A DNA stretch of 64,000 bases from Coniochaeta sp. PMI_546 (lineage: Eukaryota; Ascomycota; Sordariomycetes; Coniochaetales; Coniochaetaceae), in NCBI GenBank assembly GCA_021432605.1, contig MU271155.1, positions 186,001 to 250,000 on the forward strand, given 5' to 3'. The notes below the pieces were generated by a model. That model was not told the DNA's origin and made no database searches. It was given only the letters and a program-made list of their open reading frames with translations. Below, one piece after another: positions 12,149 to 23,874 of the stretch. Position 1 is the first letter of the stretch; the number at the start of each line of letters is the position of its first letter. Made by a program: the position numbers and the translations under genes.

Positions 12149-13278
12149 ATGTCAACCTGCACCCCTTCTCCCTGCCCCCATCATGCACAGCAACCCTAGT
12201 CCTAACAAGCTACACCACCACAACGACCCTAATCCTCACCTCCCCCCCTCCCGGCGCCCCCTTCTCCTCGTCCCCGCCCTTCCTCTCCCTCACCTCCGCC
12301 TACCAGACCACAGACCTCTCCGCCTACGGCCTGGTGGCGGGCTTCGCCACTTCTCCTCCGGGAGGGGGACCCCGCTTCCACGACGCGGGCTGCTATCCGC
12401 CGCGATACGGGGAGTTGCGCGGGGCGTGGTTCCTGGATCATGATGGAGGTGATGGGTGTGGGCCCGGGGTGTTGCCTACTTATTATAGTCCGGGCGTGTG
12501 TCCTGCCGGCTGGGTGAGTACGGGGGTTGTGGTCGGGGTGAGGCCCACTGTGACGGCGGGGAGTGATGGTGGGGGGAAGGAGGGACAGGGGGAGGAGGCG
12601 GAGGTGGAGACGACGGCTACGTGCTGTCCGGCTGCGTTCACGGTGCCGGCTGGGTTTGGGGGCGGGGTGGTGCCGGTGTACTGCGAGAGTGTGGTCACGG
12701 CCGCCACGGAGGCGTATGATGTTGGTGCGGGGAGGTGGACGACGGTCGATGCCGGGACGGTGAGGGCGGCGGGGGTGGAGGTGCGGTGGCGGGAGGGGGA
12801 TTTGTTGGGGGGATTGTTGTCACCTGGGGCGGAGGGAGGGGGTGCGTCGTCGTTGTCGGCTGGGGCGAAGGCGGGGATTGGACTTGGGGTTGGGTTGGGC
12901 GGTTTGGCGATGGTGATCGGGGTGGTGGGGATGTTTCTCAGGCGGAGGAGGAGGGTGAGGATGGTCAAGGGGAAGATGAAGGAGGGGGATATTGGGGAGG
13001 AAGGGGCGGAGGGTAGCGAGAAGGGGTTTGGGGGACCGGCGGGTGTGGGAGAGCTGGAGGGGGAGAGGCGGACGACTGAGCTGCCTGTTGATGAGAGGAG
13101 GGTCGAGATGGATGGGGAGGGGGAGAGGGTTGCTGAGATGGATGCTAGGGGGCGAGAGGTCAGGAGGGCTGGGGCTGTGAGGAAGGATGAGAGCCAGAGT
13201 CTGAAGAGAGAAGAGAAAGAGGAGGTGGCGATGGAAGACGGAAGACACGAGCGAGAGATTGTTGCTGAGTTGGAATAG
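12149..13278 (+). CDS. Single-pass membrane protein, uncharacterised; reading frame shifts once near the 5' end
   Basis: From the ATG at 12149 the protein begins MSTCTPSPCP, but the long frame that follows (open from about 12151 to the TAA-type end at 13278) is one base out of phase. That long frame encodes a Thr-rich start (SYTTTTTLIL), a Cys-containing extracellular part (DAGCYPPRYGELRGAWFLD, GCGPGVLPTYYSPGVCPAGW), one transmembrane helix (KAGIGLGVGLGGLAMVIGVV) followed by a stop-transfer run of arginines (FLRRRRRVR), and a charged low-complexity cytoplasmic tail. The shift falls at a run of five C at 12175-12179, so an assembly indel or a real mutation are both possible. No signal peptide is obvious. 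Function unknown; the layout (ectodomain, one helix, charged tail) resembles fungal wall-associated surface proteins. Confidence 0.65.
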
Positions 13279-13456
13279 ATGGTCATGCGGAGGAGGAGGA
13301 GGATGTAACAGGGGCTATTCAAGACCGAGTATCACATAGAAGCTTGCAGTACGACACAATTATTTTCTTGACTCTCCATCGACCTATTGTCGAGACATCT
13401 GCTATACAAGACAGCTATGCTCATGCGTATACCAGACTCGTAAAACCCTGATCGGA
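13279..13456. other. 3' flank of membrane-protein gene
   Basis: Short AT-richer stretch between the stop at 13278 and the repeat cluster. Nothing coding is seen. Confidence 0.4.
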
Positions 13457-13596
13457 GGACAGATGCGCGTGTGCATCGACGTCCGCTCCGATGTGTTTGG
13501 AAACTTGATCCTATCCTGGGACAGATGCGCGTGTGCATCGACGTCCACTCCAAATGTTTGTTTTGCTAGGACAGATGCGCGTGTGCATCGACGTCC
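13457..13596. repeat. Three-copy 28-bp hairpin-forming repeat
   Basis: Three identical 28-bp units start at 13457, 13519 and 13569. Each begins GGACAGATGCGCGTG and ends TGCATCGACGTCC, so the ends GGAC/GTCC and the inner GATGC/GCATC can pair to form a two-part stem with a 6-base loop. The intervening DNA is 34 and 22 bp and differs, although a weakly similar tail (CTCC..ATGTTTG) follows copies 1 and 2. The cluster lies 220-360 bp beyond the PEPCK stop, on the 3' side of that gene. Perfect copies with diverged spacers suggest either recent duplication or selection. No role is assigned. Confidence 0.85.
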
Positions 13597-13815
13597 GCCT
13601 CCAGTGCCTTTGTTGTACAGCTCTACTCAGCCGTCTGACTCGGAAACACATAAAAGAAAAAAGTGCAGGCCATCATGTAGTCCGCAATGCGACATATACA
13701 CATGAAACACGTTAAGGAGAGAAAAACCAGAAACTGCGCAAGAGGGCGAACCAGACGAGGAGCGACGTGGGGTCACGAAGCTCTACTCATACAGACACGA
13801 CTGACGGCTTCTCGC

Positions 13816-16422
13816 TTAGACCACGGGACCGGCCTTGACGACATCGTCCGTGGCCTCGTCGGCGTACTTCTTGAAGTTCTCGATGAACAGGCCGCCGAGC
13901 TTCTTGACCTCGCGGTCGAAGCTGTCGTGGCCGGCGGTCCAGGCGGCCTTGGGGTTGAGCAGCTCGCTGGGGACGCCGGGGCAGCTCTTGGGCACCTGGA
14001 GGTTGAAAACCTCGTAGTTCTCGTACTCGACCTTGGCCAGCTCGCCCGAGTGGATGGCGTCCAGGATGGCGCGGGTGTACTTGAGCGGGCAGCGCTTGCC
14101 GCCCTGGGCGAAGCCGGCGCCGACCCAGCCCGTGTTGAGGAGCCAGGCGTTGGCGCCGTGCTCCTCGATCTTGTCCGCCAGCATCTTGGCGTAGCGCATG
14201 GGGTGCAGGGCCAGGAAGGGCTGGGCGAAGCAGGACGAGAAGGTGGCCTGCGGCTCGTCGACGCCGTCCTCGGTGCCGGCCATCTTGGAGGTGTAGCCGG
14301 AGATGAAGTGGAACATGGTCTGGGCGCTGTTGAGCTTGGAGATGGGCGGGAGGACGCCGCGGGCGTCGCAGGTGAGGAGGATGATGTTCTTGGGGTGGCT
14401 GCTCGAGAGACACGGGATCTTGGCGTTGGAGATGTACTCGATCGGGTAGGCGCAGCGCGTGTTCTCGGTGAGGGTCGCGTCGTCGTAGTCGACCTCGCGT
14501 GTCTCCGGGTCGAAGACAACGTTCTCGAGCACCGAGCCGAAGCGGATGGCGCCATAGATATCGGGCTCCTTCTCGGCGCTGAGGCCGATGCACTTGGCGT
14601 AGCAGCCGCCCTCGATGTTGAAGACACCGCGGTCGGACCAGCAGTGCTCGTCGTCGCCGATGAGCGAGCGGTTGGGGTCTGCGGAGAGAGTGGTCTTGCC
14701 GGTTCCGGAGAGGCCGAAGAAGAGCGTGACGTCGCCGTTCTTGCCCTCGTTGGCGGACGAGTGCAGCGTGAGGATGTTGTGCTTGACGGGGCCCTCGTAG
14801 AACATGACGGTGAAGATACCCTTCTTCATCTCACCGGCATACTCGGTGCCGAGGATGACCATCTCCTTCTCGGCAAAGTTGATGGCGACGGACGTGCCCG
14901 AGGTCATGCCCTCGGTGTACCTGTTCGCGGGGAAGGAGCCGGCGTTGTAGATGGTGTAGTCCGGGTGGAAGTGCTCGAGCTCCTCGCGCGAGGGCCGGAT
15001 GAGCATGTTGCGCATGAAGAGGGCGTGGTAGGCGCGCGCGCAGACGACGCGCACCTTGATGCGGTACTTCTCGTCCCATCCTGCGTAGCCGTCAACGACG
15101 TAGATGCGATTCCTCGTGTTGAGGTAGTCGACTGCTCGCTCGCGGTTGATTTTCCAGACCTAGATGTCGCAGATCACATGTTAGTCGCGTGACTTGGCGA
15201 TCGAGAGCCGGCAATTTTGCGGAGCGAGGATTGGGGGGGGGTTGGAATGGGACGGGGGGGAGCACGTGAGGATTGCGGGGAGAGCTTAAAAAGCTCGGCT
15301 TCCAGCGGAGCGGGGTGCATAGCTCTGGTAGCCGAGGGGTTCGAGCTATGACGCAAAGGTGCAGCCGGTAAATGGCAGACCATGAAGAAGATGAAGGCAG
15401 ACTTGTGCAGCCGAATTGACAACCGAATGACAAGACTTTGACTTTTAACAATTGCAGGGGAAATGTGCCATAGTGACGTTGTCGTCCTTGGGAAATTTTG
15501 GCAGGGAGGTTGAGGGCCATAGGCGCCGACAATTGGTGATGCCAAGTGCTCTCGTGACATGCACAGTGCAAGTCCTGAGCGTGACGATATGCCGGGCGAT
15601 CGGGTGCAAACGCGAGAATCTGACGATGGTGTGAAAGCTTACCTCGGGTGTCATGGGCTTGTTCACTGGTCCCCACCTGATTGCTGTGTTAGCACACACT
15701 GTCTCAAAGCATGTCATTTTGCGCAGGCAATGACGGAAGTGGTGAGGGGAAACATACCAGATGTCGCTTTCTGAGCCTTCCTCCTTGACAATTCGCTTGT
15801 CGAGTGGTGAACGGCCCGTCTTCTTGCCAGAGTATGCTGTGAGAGCACCGCTGGATGTGATGGCTGAACCAGTCTCGTAGACCAAGGCATCTTCGTAGAG
15901 GGCGGCAACCGAAGGGTTTGGAATCTGGTATCGTGTCAGCGGTGGAGTGACTACCGCAGAGGCGTCAGGATACTTACGATGGCGACTCTATCGTAGTCAA
16001 TGTGTGCCTTCTCGTGGAGTTCCTCCTCTAGTCACTGTCAGAGACACGTTCCATATGTCGCCATTGAGGGCTGTTGAGCTCGATTTCAAGGGATCAATCA
16101 TACCAAGCTCTGTGTGCTCGATCTGGGGTCTGGTTTCGTGTTAGTGCCGTGCTCGAGGGCTGGCTTGTACGGAACGAATTTGGACATACTGGACACCACT
16201 CGGGTGAAGACCCGTCTTGTTAACGCTGTTGGCAATCACTACACCGGAAACGAGGTCAGCCAGAGTCAATCAGACAAGCGCAGACAGAACCCGGGGAGAG
16301 CTGGAAGCGGACGCACTTTTGCGGAGGTCGGAAGGGTTGCCGGAGGAGAGAATCTGAGAACGAGGGCCTTTGACGTTGGGGTCAGTGTAGGGAGAAGCGG
16401 TTCTGGCGACGGGGTCCTTCAT
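13816..16422 (-). CDS. acuF: Phosphoenolpyruvate carboxykinase (ATP)
   Basis: Converts oxaloacetate plus ATP to phosphoenolpyruvate, CO2 and ADP, the first committed step of gluconeogenesis, in the cytosol. Seven exons on the minus strand: 16422-16317, 16238-16190, 16129-16104, 16027-15978, 15924-15758, 15676-15643 and 15159-13816. All phases close, giving 591 aa, a normal length for fungal ATP-PEPCK. Joined exons reproduce family sequence ([51 protein letters not shown]). The last exon has the ATP P-loop [14 protein letters not shown] and the metal/substrate motif [11 protein letters not shown]. The start ATG at 16422 ([10 protein letters not shown]) is the first in frame. All six introns lie in the first third, and the last is 483 nt. 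Known regulation in this family is acetate/gluconeogenic induction and carbon repression; no site is claimed here. Confidence 0.96.
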
Positions 16423-19400
16423 GGTTCTTGTACGTCTCGTAGGCGTCTTGGTTTCGGGAAGAATTGGGCTCGAGGGGCTAGTGTGCCGGGTAACTGTCAA
16501 CAGGGATTCCTTAGGAGTGGATGTCGTTGCGGGTTCAGCTGCGTCCCACTGCGGGCTGGGTCGTAGATAGACGGCGGCAGAAATGTGAGAAATGTGGGCT
16601 TTGGGCGCGATAGCGTTGATGCTGGCAGCTCGACACAGTAGCTCCCGAGGCCGAGGGTAGAAAGTATATAAAGAAATGCGAGAGGTGGACCTGGCCATGG
16701 TAGACGCCGCATTCCACCGCCTGTCACTGGCTGAGAGGCGACGATTGGGCCACTGGGTCACGAATTCTTTCCGGAGCAGCGGACTGGCCACGACTGTACA
16801 GTTAACGGCAACCCCTGTCACGGTTCGGGACCAGCTACGGGAGAGCTGCTCTTCACGGCTGTCACGGTCTAAACTTGCCCCGGAAACGACGACAGTCTGG
16901 GGCAGGAGGGGGGACGAGGGGAGGAAGCCGGGACCAGCACAAGGCCTGGACCGGGTCGATATCTTCGGTTGATTGGAGGTTTCCAAAAAGCCCTTCCTGC
17001 CTGTTTCAGGCAGTGCAGCTGCTAGTGGACTTCTGAATTGGGACAATACAAAGGTACCGGTACCTTTAACCCACGGGCAAGTACCAACAAGAGAAGCGGC
17101 AATAGTCGGGTGCGTGTTTGACGAAGGAAGCCAGAGGGCACCTCAGCTTCCAGCGTCACGTTTTCTCTTTGCTGGTTTGCAGTTTCCCAGTTAGACCTAG
17201 GTAAGGACGGGAGGCTGTTCAGTGGGAGGGAGATGGAAAAGACCTTCTGCAATTGTGGCACTTTGAGCTTTGGGTTCAGCCCTGTGTTGGATCAGCCGGT
17301 TTGCTCTACTCTCCCTCTTGTCAGCCGACATCATTGTTCTTTCCTTCCTCGTAAGCCCGCCCTTTCCACAGCAAATTGCCAAAAGATCACATGTTCATCT
17401 GGTCAAATGTCGAAACGGCCGCAGCGTATATACAAACGTCAAACACGCATGGCCGAGGCCCTTGTAAGGTAGCCGGACAGGAGGAGGCTGAGTTTCCATC
17501 AACCAGTGAAGAGCTTGCCGTCGTGCATATCCCAAGGTTACAAGCGGCATGTGTGCAGGGTGCTTTGGCGTGCCCGGTAAGTACATCGCACATAAACCCA
17601 TCCCCCGACCAGGGGATCGCTCCGAGAGACGCCACTGGTCGCCTCGATACAGGCGGGAAACGCTGGAACCTCCACGCTCCTGTGGCGTGGCGTTTGGCGG
17701 GGAAGAGGGGCCAGCAGCCCACGGCAAGTGCCTACAAAGATGGAAAAACGGTGTCTGGCAATTTAAGATCTGAGGAAAGCCATCATCTGGCAGCAGGCAA
17801 CTCCACCACCAGCAGAGAGATCTGGATCTGTCCCTTCTGGGAAAAGCATACCCCGCGATTTTCCAGGGGAGGAACTCTCTTCCGGAAAGCTCACCATCTG
17901 TCTCCTCTCGTCAATTGAAGACGATAATGATCGGAACAGACGACCTGAAGTCCATGACGGCCAATATCGACTATCAGTTCGTATCTCCAATCAGTGATAT
18001 GCCATTTATCTTTCCATCTGCAGTATCGTAGCACGACATGCATTGGGAGAATGCACAATCAGACAATCTCTCAGTTTGCGCCTCCACAGTCCCGAATCTC
18101 GCAGCCCCACGCCGCCTTGAAGATCAGAGAAAATAAAGCCGAACCTATTCCGTCATAGGTCCAAATGCTTTTAGCAGATAAAACTTCCAGGTTCAATGTA
18201 GAGAGCTTCCGACATTCTCCGACTTTTCGAGATATTGGGCACCAGGTTGATGTTTGGGATTCGTATCAGACGTATCATCTTACCGAAAAAGAAAAGCAAG
18301 AGAAAAAAAGCACTGTGGCTACGTATTTCGATGCAAAACAGCGGCCCTCCTGGTCTGCTTAACGAATCGCATGGTGGTTGATGGGCAGCATCGTGACATA
18401 AAAACGCTGTTAGCATCTCCACTTTACGTAACCGACCTACCGTTCTTGGAGATGCTACTCATGTTTTCTGGGCATGTGACGACACTTCCAGGTTCTTTGC
18501 TGGGATGAAGGCTCAACCCATCGGTGTGCCGAAATCTCAAGCAGTCACGGGAGCAACAAGCCAGCAATGCGAGTAAGAACCAGGTATGAAGTCCAGATAA
18601 ACCATTGGGTAACCTGTCAGGCCTGTCCAGAGTCACGATAACCGTGTACTGTGGTAAGACTTCGTGCTTCGCTTGGCGCCGAATTCGAGCACGCGCATCA
18701 ACTGTAACCTGGAAGGTAAGGTATGTATCATCGCACGGCACGCCAAGATGCCAAACGTGTATCGCCGTCTCACCTACAAAACCCCACGTTTCAACCAAGG
18801 TACCTTCTAGGTATTCATACTGCCACTGCAGCGATCGGTTATATGCATCCGCGACGTCTATACATCTTGAGCTTCCGGTTTTTCCCTTCCATCTTACATC
18901 AGCCCTGTAGTAGGGAGCAGCTAGAGCGGCCTGCACTGCCGCTCTGGGTCGGCACCCCGCCCGGAGCCGCGCCGCCCCACAATTAGTACTCTGTCCGATC
19001 ACCCGACATCATCCGATCCGGAGACATCGTTGAGACGTGCTCATGCGCGCGCCACTGTCGTCCGATGGCCATGCTGCTCCGTAGGCCCGAAACACGTGTT
19101 CCATGAGCCGAAGGCACCGTGGCGCAGCCGTTCCGGCCCGGAGGCCGCACACCCGGACTGCCGAGCTGTTGCCTTCCCGTGCCACTCCGGGAGATCATCA
19201 TTGGCTTAGTTCCTCTTCCTGCTGTCATTTCACTCACCTTCACTTCGCTTTCATGTTAGCAACCACGTCTTGCATAGTATCAGCAGTCCTCCACGGAGTG
19301 AAGCAGTTTTATTGTGCTACACAAACCGTGTCATCTCAAACCTTCTGTAGCTTTTGCAATAAACGAAACCCTGGATCACGTACGGTACAAATCTAGACGT

Positions 19401-19919
19401 CTCGGGCTCTGATTCGTTGTTAATCACCCCTTAGGACCTCTCTGCTATAAGGAGTTTCTACCCGGCTTTTCAAGAACACTCATCGTGACATGTATCGAGA
19501 CAGAATTCACCAATTTTTGTACAAAGATAATTAATATGTCACAGGTTGGCGACCATACCTAGGTTCCTTGCAAGACGCCGCCAATGGGCTTAGCAATGCG
19601 TCTTATCAGTCTATAATAGCGTCTACATGAAGACTATGAGTCAAAAACGCTTGGCAGAGAAGTGAAGGCCACGGCTGTGTTGCGCATCATGGAGTCCTAG
19701 CTCAAGTGCCAGCTCTGCACACTCTTTCCAAGAAATAAATGCCACTCTCAACCACCACACCAGTACCGGTTTCTGACATAGATCTACCTACCGAGACGGG
19801 ACCAAGACATAAGGTCTCGCCACAAGCACAAGCAACCTCACTCTCACAGCATCCTCCGCAATCAACGCCCTTCCTCAAGCGTTCCATCCCTGCAAGTTCC
19901 CCCTCATACCACCGCTGAA
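16423..19919. other. Long region without a recognised gene (PEPCK upstream DNA)
   Basis: About 3.5 kb. The part near 16423 must hold the PEPCK promoter; a TATATAAA string lies at 16665-16672, about 245 bp upstream of the ATG, but its role is unproven. Several open frames of 60-190 codons occur on both strands, without recognisable domains or plausible splice chains. No transposon ends or RNA gene seen. Confidence 0.45.
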
Positions 19920-20427
19920 TCAACCCAGATACCACCTCCTCTGCATCAACATCCACACAATCCCCGACCCGGCCTGGACAAGCGGGATCAGCGCCCCCCT
20001 GACATTGAAGTTCACCGTCCGGTAGTAGAAGCACTCGGTGCCGTACAGCCAGACGACGCCCACGAAGCTGGCGATGCCGAGGTGGTAGGCGTCCGGGTTG
20101 GTGATGTGGTAGGCCGCCAGGCCGCGGATGAGGCCGGTGTAGAAGTTCTTGACCGCGTAGGTGTGGGCGAGCAGGGGGCTGAGCTCGGGCCGGTTGGGGC
20201 CCGAGAAGACCAGGATCGAGGTCGTGGAGGGCTTGGTGTAGCAGACTAGGCTGTGGGCTAGGGCGGAGATGGAGGTCTGGTGGCACGGGGGAGGTGGGGG
20301 TGAGCTAAGGGTGGTTTTTACTTGGGAGAATGTTTACCTGGGGGGATATCATGTCGGTTTTGGGGAGACCTACGTAGAGGAGGAAGTAGGGCAGGAGACC
20401 GCCGTGGGAAGGGAGGAGGGACGTCAT
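19920..20427 (-). CDS. Erg28-like membrane protein
   Basis: Two exons on the minus strand, 20427-20374 and 20276-19920, with a 97-nt intron, give 136 aa. The product starts MTSLLPSHGGLLPYFLLY and continues TSISALAHSLVCYTK. It carries the Erg28-family features: a short N-terminal helix, LLAHTYAVKNFYTGLIRGLA, an AYHITNPDAYHLGIASF segment and a terminal aromatic hydrophobic part ending QRRWYLG. About four membrane segments are predicted by eye. Yeast Erg28 is an ER scaffold that holds the sterol C-4 demethylation enzymes together. This protein fits the family in length and layout but is a divergent member, so the sterol role is inference. Confidence 0.72.
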
Positions 20428-22590
20428 CGCGAACGATTTGTGAGATGGTGTGATGGTGAAGACGAAGAGAAAGACTGCTCGAAATGTGATGAGAATGGCT
20501 AGATGCACAGCATTTAAAGTCGTGGAACTCGATTGTTTTTGCTTACCTTATGTAGCGCGATAAATGTTGGGGGCCAAAATTGATAAAGCCTCCGAATCTG
20601 AGCGGGGGGTTATCTCGTATAATCCTTCCGATCCTGTTACATTAAACTTAGCCTACCTTAGCGAAGGCTGAGATTTTGGTTGGCGCAGTCCCATGGTTGT
20701 GAACATAAGTCATTTACTGTATAGATCGCATTACCAGAGCCGCTGAACAGATTGAGTAGCCCACACAAACTGGACGGCGACGACGCAGCCATGTCGGAGT
20801 ATTGGTGCACGGCCATCTCTAGAACCTTATGAGATTGCCCAGTCCGGTGCCTACGCTCGCCTCGCTTTTGCGTCTTCGGCACCTTGTCGGCGGTGACATG
20901 ACATTCCGAAATCGACGAATATCTGGAGCTGAAACTATTTTCCATTCTGCGGTGCACACCTCTTAGTTACATGCTCCCACTTGATATCAAGCTCTAACAT
21001 GTTGCGCCAAATAATGGCACCAAAGTTTTGCCTCTGCTCTGACATCTAATTGACTCATGTTACGACCGAACACCTTCACAGCAGTCAGTCGAGTCTAAAA
21101 TCACCACATATCACTGCGACTTTCCAGTTGATCCATCCAAGCCAACATATGTGATCCCTCCTTAAGGCGATGCCGACAGAAGCAAGCGCTTTCACTCGCC
21201 ATAGATGTGTCGTTCGAATGAGAATGACAAAGAAAGGCTCACGTAAATATCTCGTATGATAGTGCCAGCCTCTCCCCCTGACGGTAGTATAAGTAATAAG
21301 GTCAATGGCAGTAAATTACACAGTAGACTCAGGTGGTAATGAGTCCAACGACTTTAAAGAATGGGCCGCATCTCGTCTTTGTATCCCGAAGGAAGGAGAT
21401 TCCAGTATTCTGACGGTCCACCTCGGTTTCACACCCCTGACTGTAGCCTGGATACAGAGTCGTGGTGTTGTGATTTCGTGTACTTTAGCCAGAATCGTTC
21501 TTCACCGCGGTCCTGATTCACGTCGTCTTTCGATTGGAGGTGCACTACCCATGGCGATACGACTGGTGGTGGCATAAGAGGCACTGTATTGGCACAATGA
21601 ACGATCATTTTCTTGGCAAGGATACCACCTCACCTTTCAATGTTCTTCTTCTTCCAAAACCCCATCTATACAAGCATCAGTACTCATATCGGAAGCGCGA
21701 CAGGTTGCTTGCTCTTGAGCTGGGGGCCACAAAGCGTATGGTAGATGAGCTGATGCTCAACCGGGCACCCCATTTAGAAGCCCAATTAGAATAATGGCAC
21801 TATGATCCAAATATAAGGTAGAAATTTTCTAAAGGAAAAAGCGATTCGTCAGTACAACGAGAATAAGTTGCGCACAAGTGTCCGGACACCCCATGCCACT
21901 TAACTTGCCCTCACCCTGGAGATTGCGAGGACCAGGTGTTCTGAACATAGAATCATGTTCTTTCCTCGCCCGAATTCAACGCTGCCGACTCTCCGCACAA
22001 GGGCGTTGTGCAAGCGGCGGCGGTTTCACTGATCAAGGACCAACCCGCAGACCTCTTTGCCGAGGTACGCCATTGAAGCACTGTGGATGCTCCAAGTGGG
22101 TACAAACGGACGGTAAAGAGTAGGTCGACTAGAAAGCGAAAACTTCCGCGGTAGGACTTGAAAGAACGGTAAGGGTAGTAGCTGAACACATGGACTAACG
22201 CCGGATCACGTCCGGACCCGATGTGGGGCACAAATTGACTCGGAGCCGGAGACCACTTTCTACCCCTCCGGTTGCAAGTGGACAGCATGGTGAGACATCC
22301 GGATCTGTGGCCAGCTGCATGAGTTTCAATCAGGAATGAGCACGGCCATGAAAAGTACGTCGGATTAACTACCGCTAACTATCGAATGGCAAGCAACAGG
22401 AAAACAATTGGCAGAAGATTCCAGCTTGAATTCGCCTCGGTGGCCATGCGTTCTCATAGCAAAGGTATGAAGCGATGGCAGTTCGAATCACCCCATTGGC
22501 TTCGTCATCTCCATGCATGGGGGCATGTCCGTACCAAAAAAAAATATGCCCACTGACAGCATGATAAGTCCATCTTTGGAAGACGTAATA
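20428..22590. other. Intergenic, no gene recognised
   Basis: About 2.2 kb between the divergent promoter side of the Erg28-like gene and the 3' end of the next minus-strand gene. Only short open frames lacking recognisable family features. No repeats or RNA genes recognised. Confidence 0.4.
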
Positions 22591-23874
22591 TTAGTCCTCG
22601 TAAGATACAGGCTCTTTTATATGCATCTCGTCGGACTCCTGTATAATCCTACCCAATGCCTGCTTCATCCATTTCAACTCCGAGTCTTGAGGTTGCAAAT
22701 CCACCCCAATGAAGTACTCATCCTTGGGAATGCTTGGTGAGTTGGTGGATCGGCTGGCTGAATTGCCGAGCCCGTGTTCAAGTCCTGCTGGCTTGCGGGC
22801 GAGAACACGGAGCTTTAAGCCACTCAGGTCTGTATTGTGTGTTGCTTCGGCTTTAGCAGCGTGAAGGTGCGCGAGCAAGAGCGAGACTCGATGAGACGGC
22901 TCCATCAGTTCATTTACTCGTTCCCCTACCAATTGGTCATCTGTTATATCGAATTTTGCACCGTCCGGGTAGGGGTACATGGTAGTCCTGTGTATACCCT
23001 CCGACCTCCAAAGCCGGTCCATGACAGACGGGTGGGTTGGTCTCTCGTTTACTTCAACGTACGATCCAACGTGGTCATGGAACGCTATCGGAAAGCCTTG
23101 TGTCGAATACCATTAGCTTGACTGTCTCACACAACTTCGGTTCAGCTTTTAGCCCGACTTCCAGTACTCACCAGCGTAGTATGTGTTCCAGTCATCCTCT
23201 GTAACATTCGTAAGGATGAGATAGAACGCCTGAAGGTCCGAAAAGCATGACATCAACACCCCAAGATGCGAGCGATGCAAATGCCCATCCCTGTATTGAT
23301 AGTCGAAACCGTTACGCACTATGCTTTCCGTAACGAGGAACCAGTTCTCGAGAAGGTTACACCAGATTTCTTGGCTGACCCTTAGTCCAGCGCGTCGAAT
23401 ATTTCCAAGGGATGAACCAACCTGCCCAGCATCAAGTTTCGGTTCCCAATCGGGTGATATACCGCGCTCAAATTGCTGCACATTTTGAAATGGAGGATGA
23501 ACTAGGCAAAGGACGTCCGTAGATGCGTCTACCACCTTGTGCACATTCTCGAACCGAATCCGGGACGGCTCGATGATGGTGCTAAGAGCAACATCGCGTG
23601 CTAATCGGCAAGTCCGTGCCAGAGTGTCGCTAGAGACGTAACCCGACTTGATGTCGTATTGGGCCCATTCTCTCAAAACCATGATGATGATATCGCCTGC
23701 GTGAAGCCGACCGACGACATGACGGGGGAAGGCGAATTTGAAATCCGCATAGTGGATGGCTGGCTTGGACAGGAACTCTCTGAAGATCATGCAAACAATT
23801 TCCTCTGGAAATCTCATCAAATTGAACGGTTTCAGATTCTCGATCGGATTGTCAGCACTTCCTGAGGGATCCAT
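22591..23874 (-). CDS. Uncharacterised protein with F-box/2EXR-like N terminus
   Basis: Two exons on the minus strand, 23874-23172 and 23096-22591, joined over a 75-nt intron (GTGAGT, branch GCTAAT, AAG acceptor), give 402 aa. The start chosen is MDPSGSADNP; the frame is open further upstream but only from a non-ATG codon. The N terminus has a hydrophobic LMRFPEEIVCMIFREFL segment, the pattern of fungal F-box and 2EXR domains (FP.EI..MI...). The middle is helical and ends DDWNTYYAG; the second exon continues FPIAFHDHVGSYVEVNERP and a charged C terminus. I do not recognise a precise family. If it is F-box-like it would select substrates for SCF ubiquitin ligase, but this is a guess. Confidence 0.6.

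Noticed and set aside
13457-13596. CRISPR-like array (identical 28-bp repeats separated by unique spacers)
   Set aside because: Only three units with unequal spacers, in a fungal nuclear genome and with no cas genes; reported as hairpin repeats instead.
13687-15192. Long plus-strand open frame of 501 codons
   Set aside because: Exact antisense of the PEPCK main exon; a GC-rich codon shadow with no family features.
16665-16672. TATATAAA as certain PEPCK TATA box
   Set aside because: Better on the plus strand than in the PEPCK direction and far from the ATG; mentioned only as a possibility.
17376-17918. Plus-strand open frame of 180 codons upstream of PEPCK
   Set aside because: No domain, odd composition and no splice partners; more likely chance frame in promoter-distal DNA.
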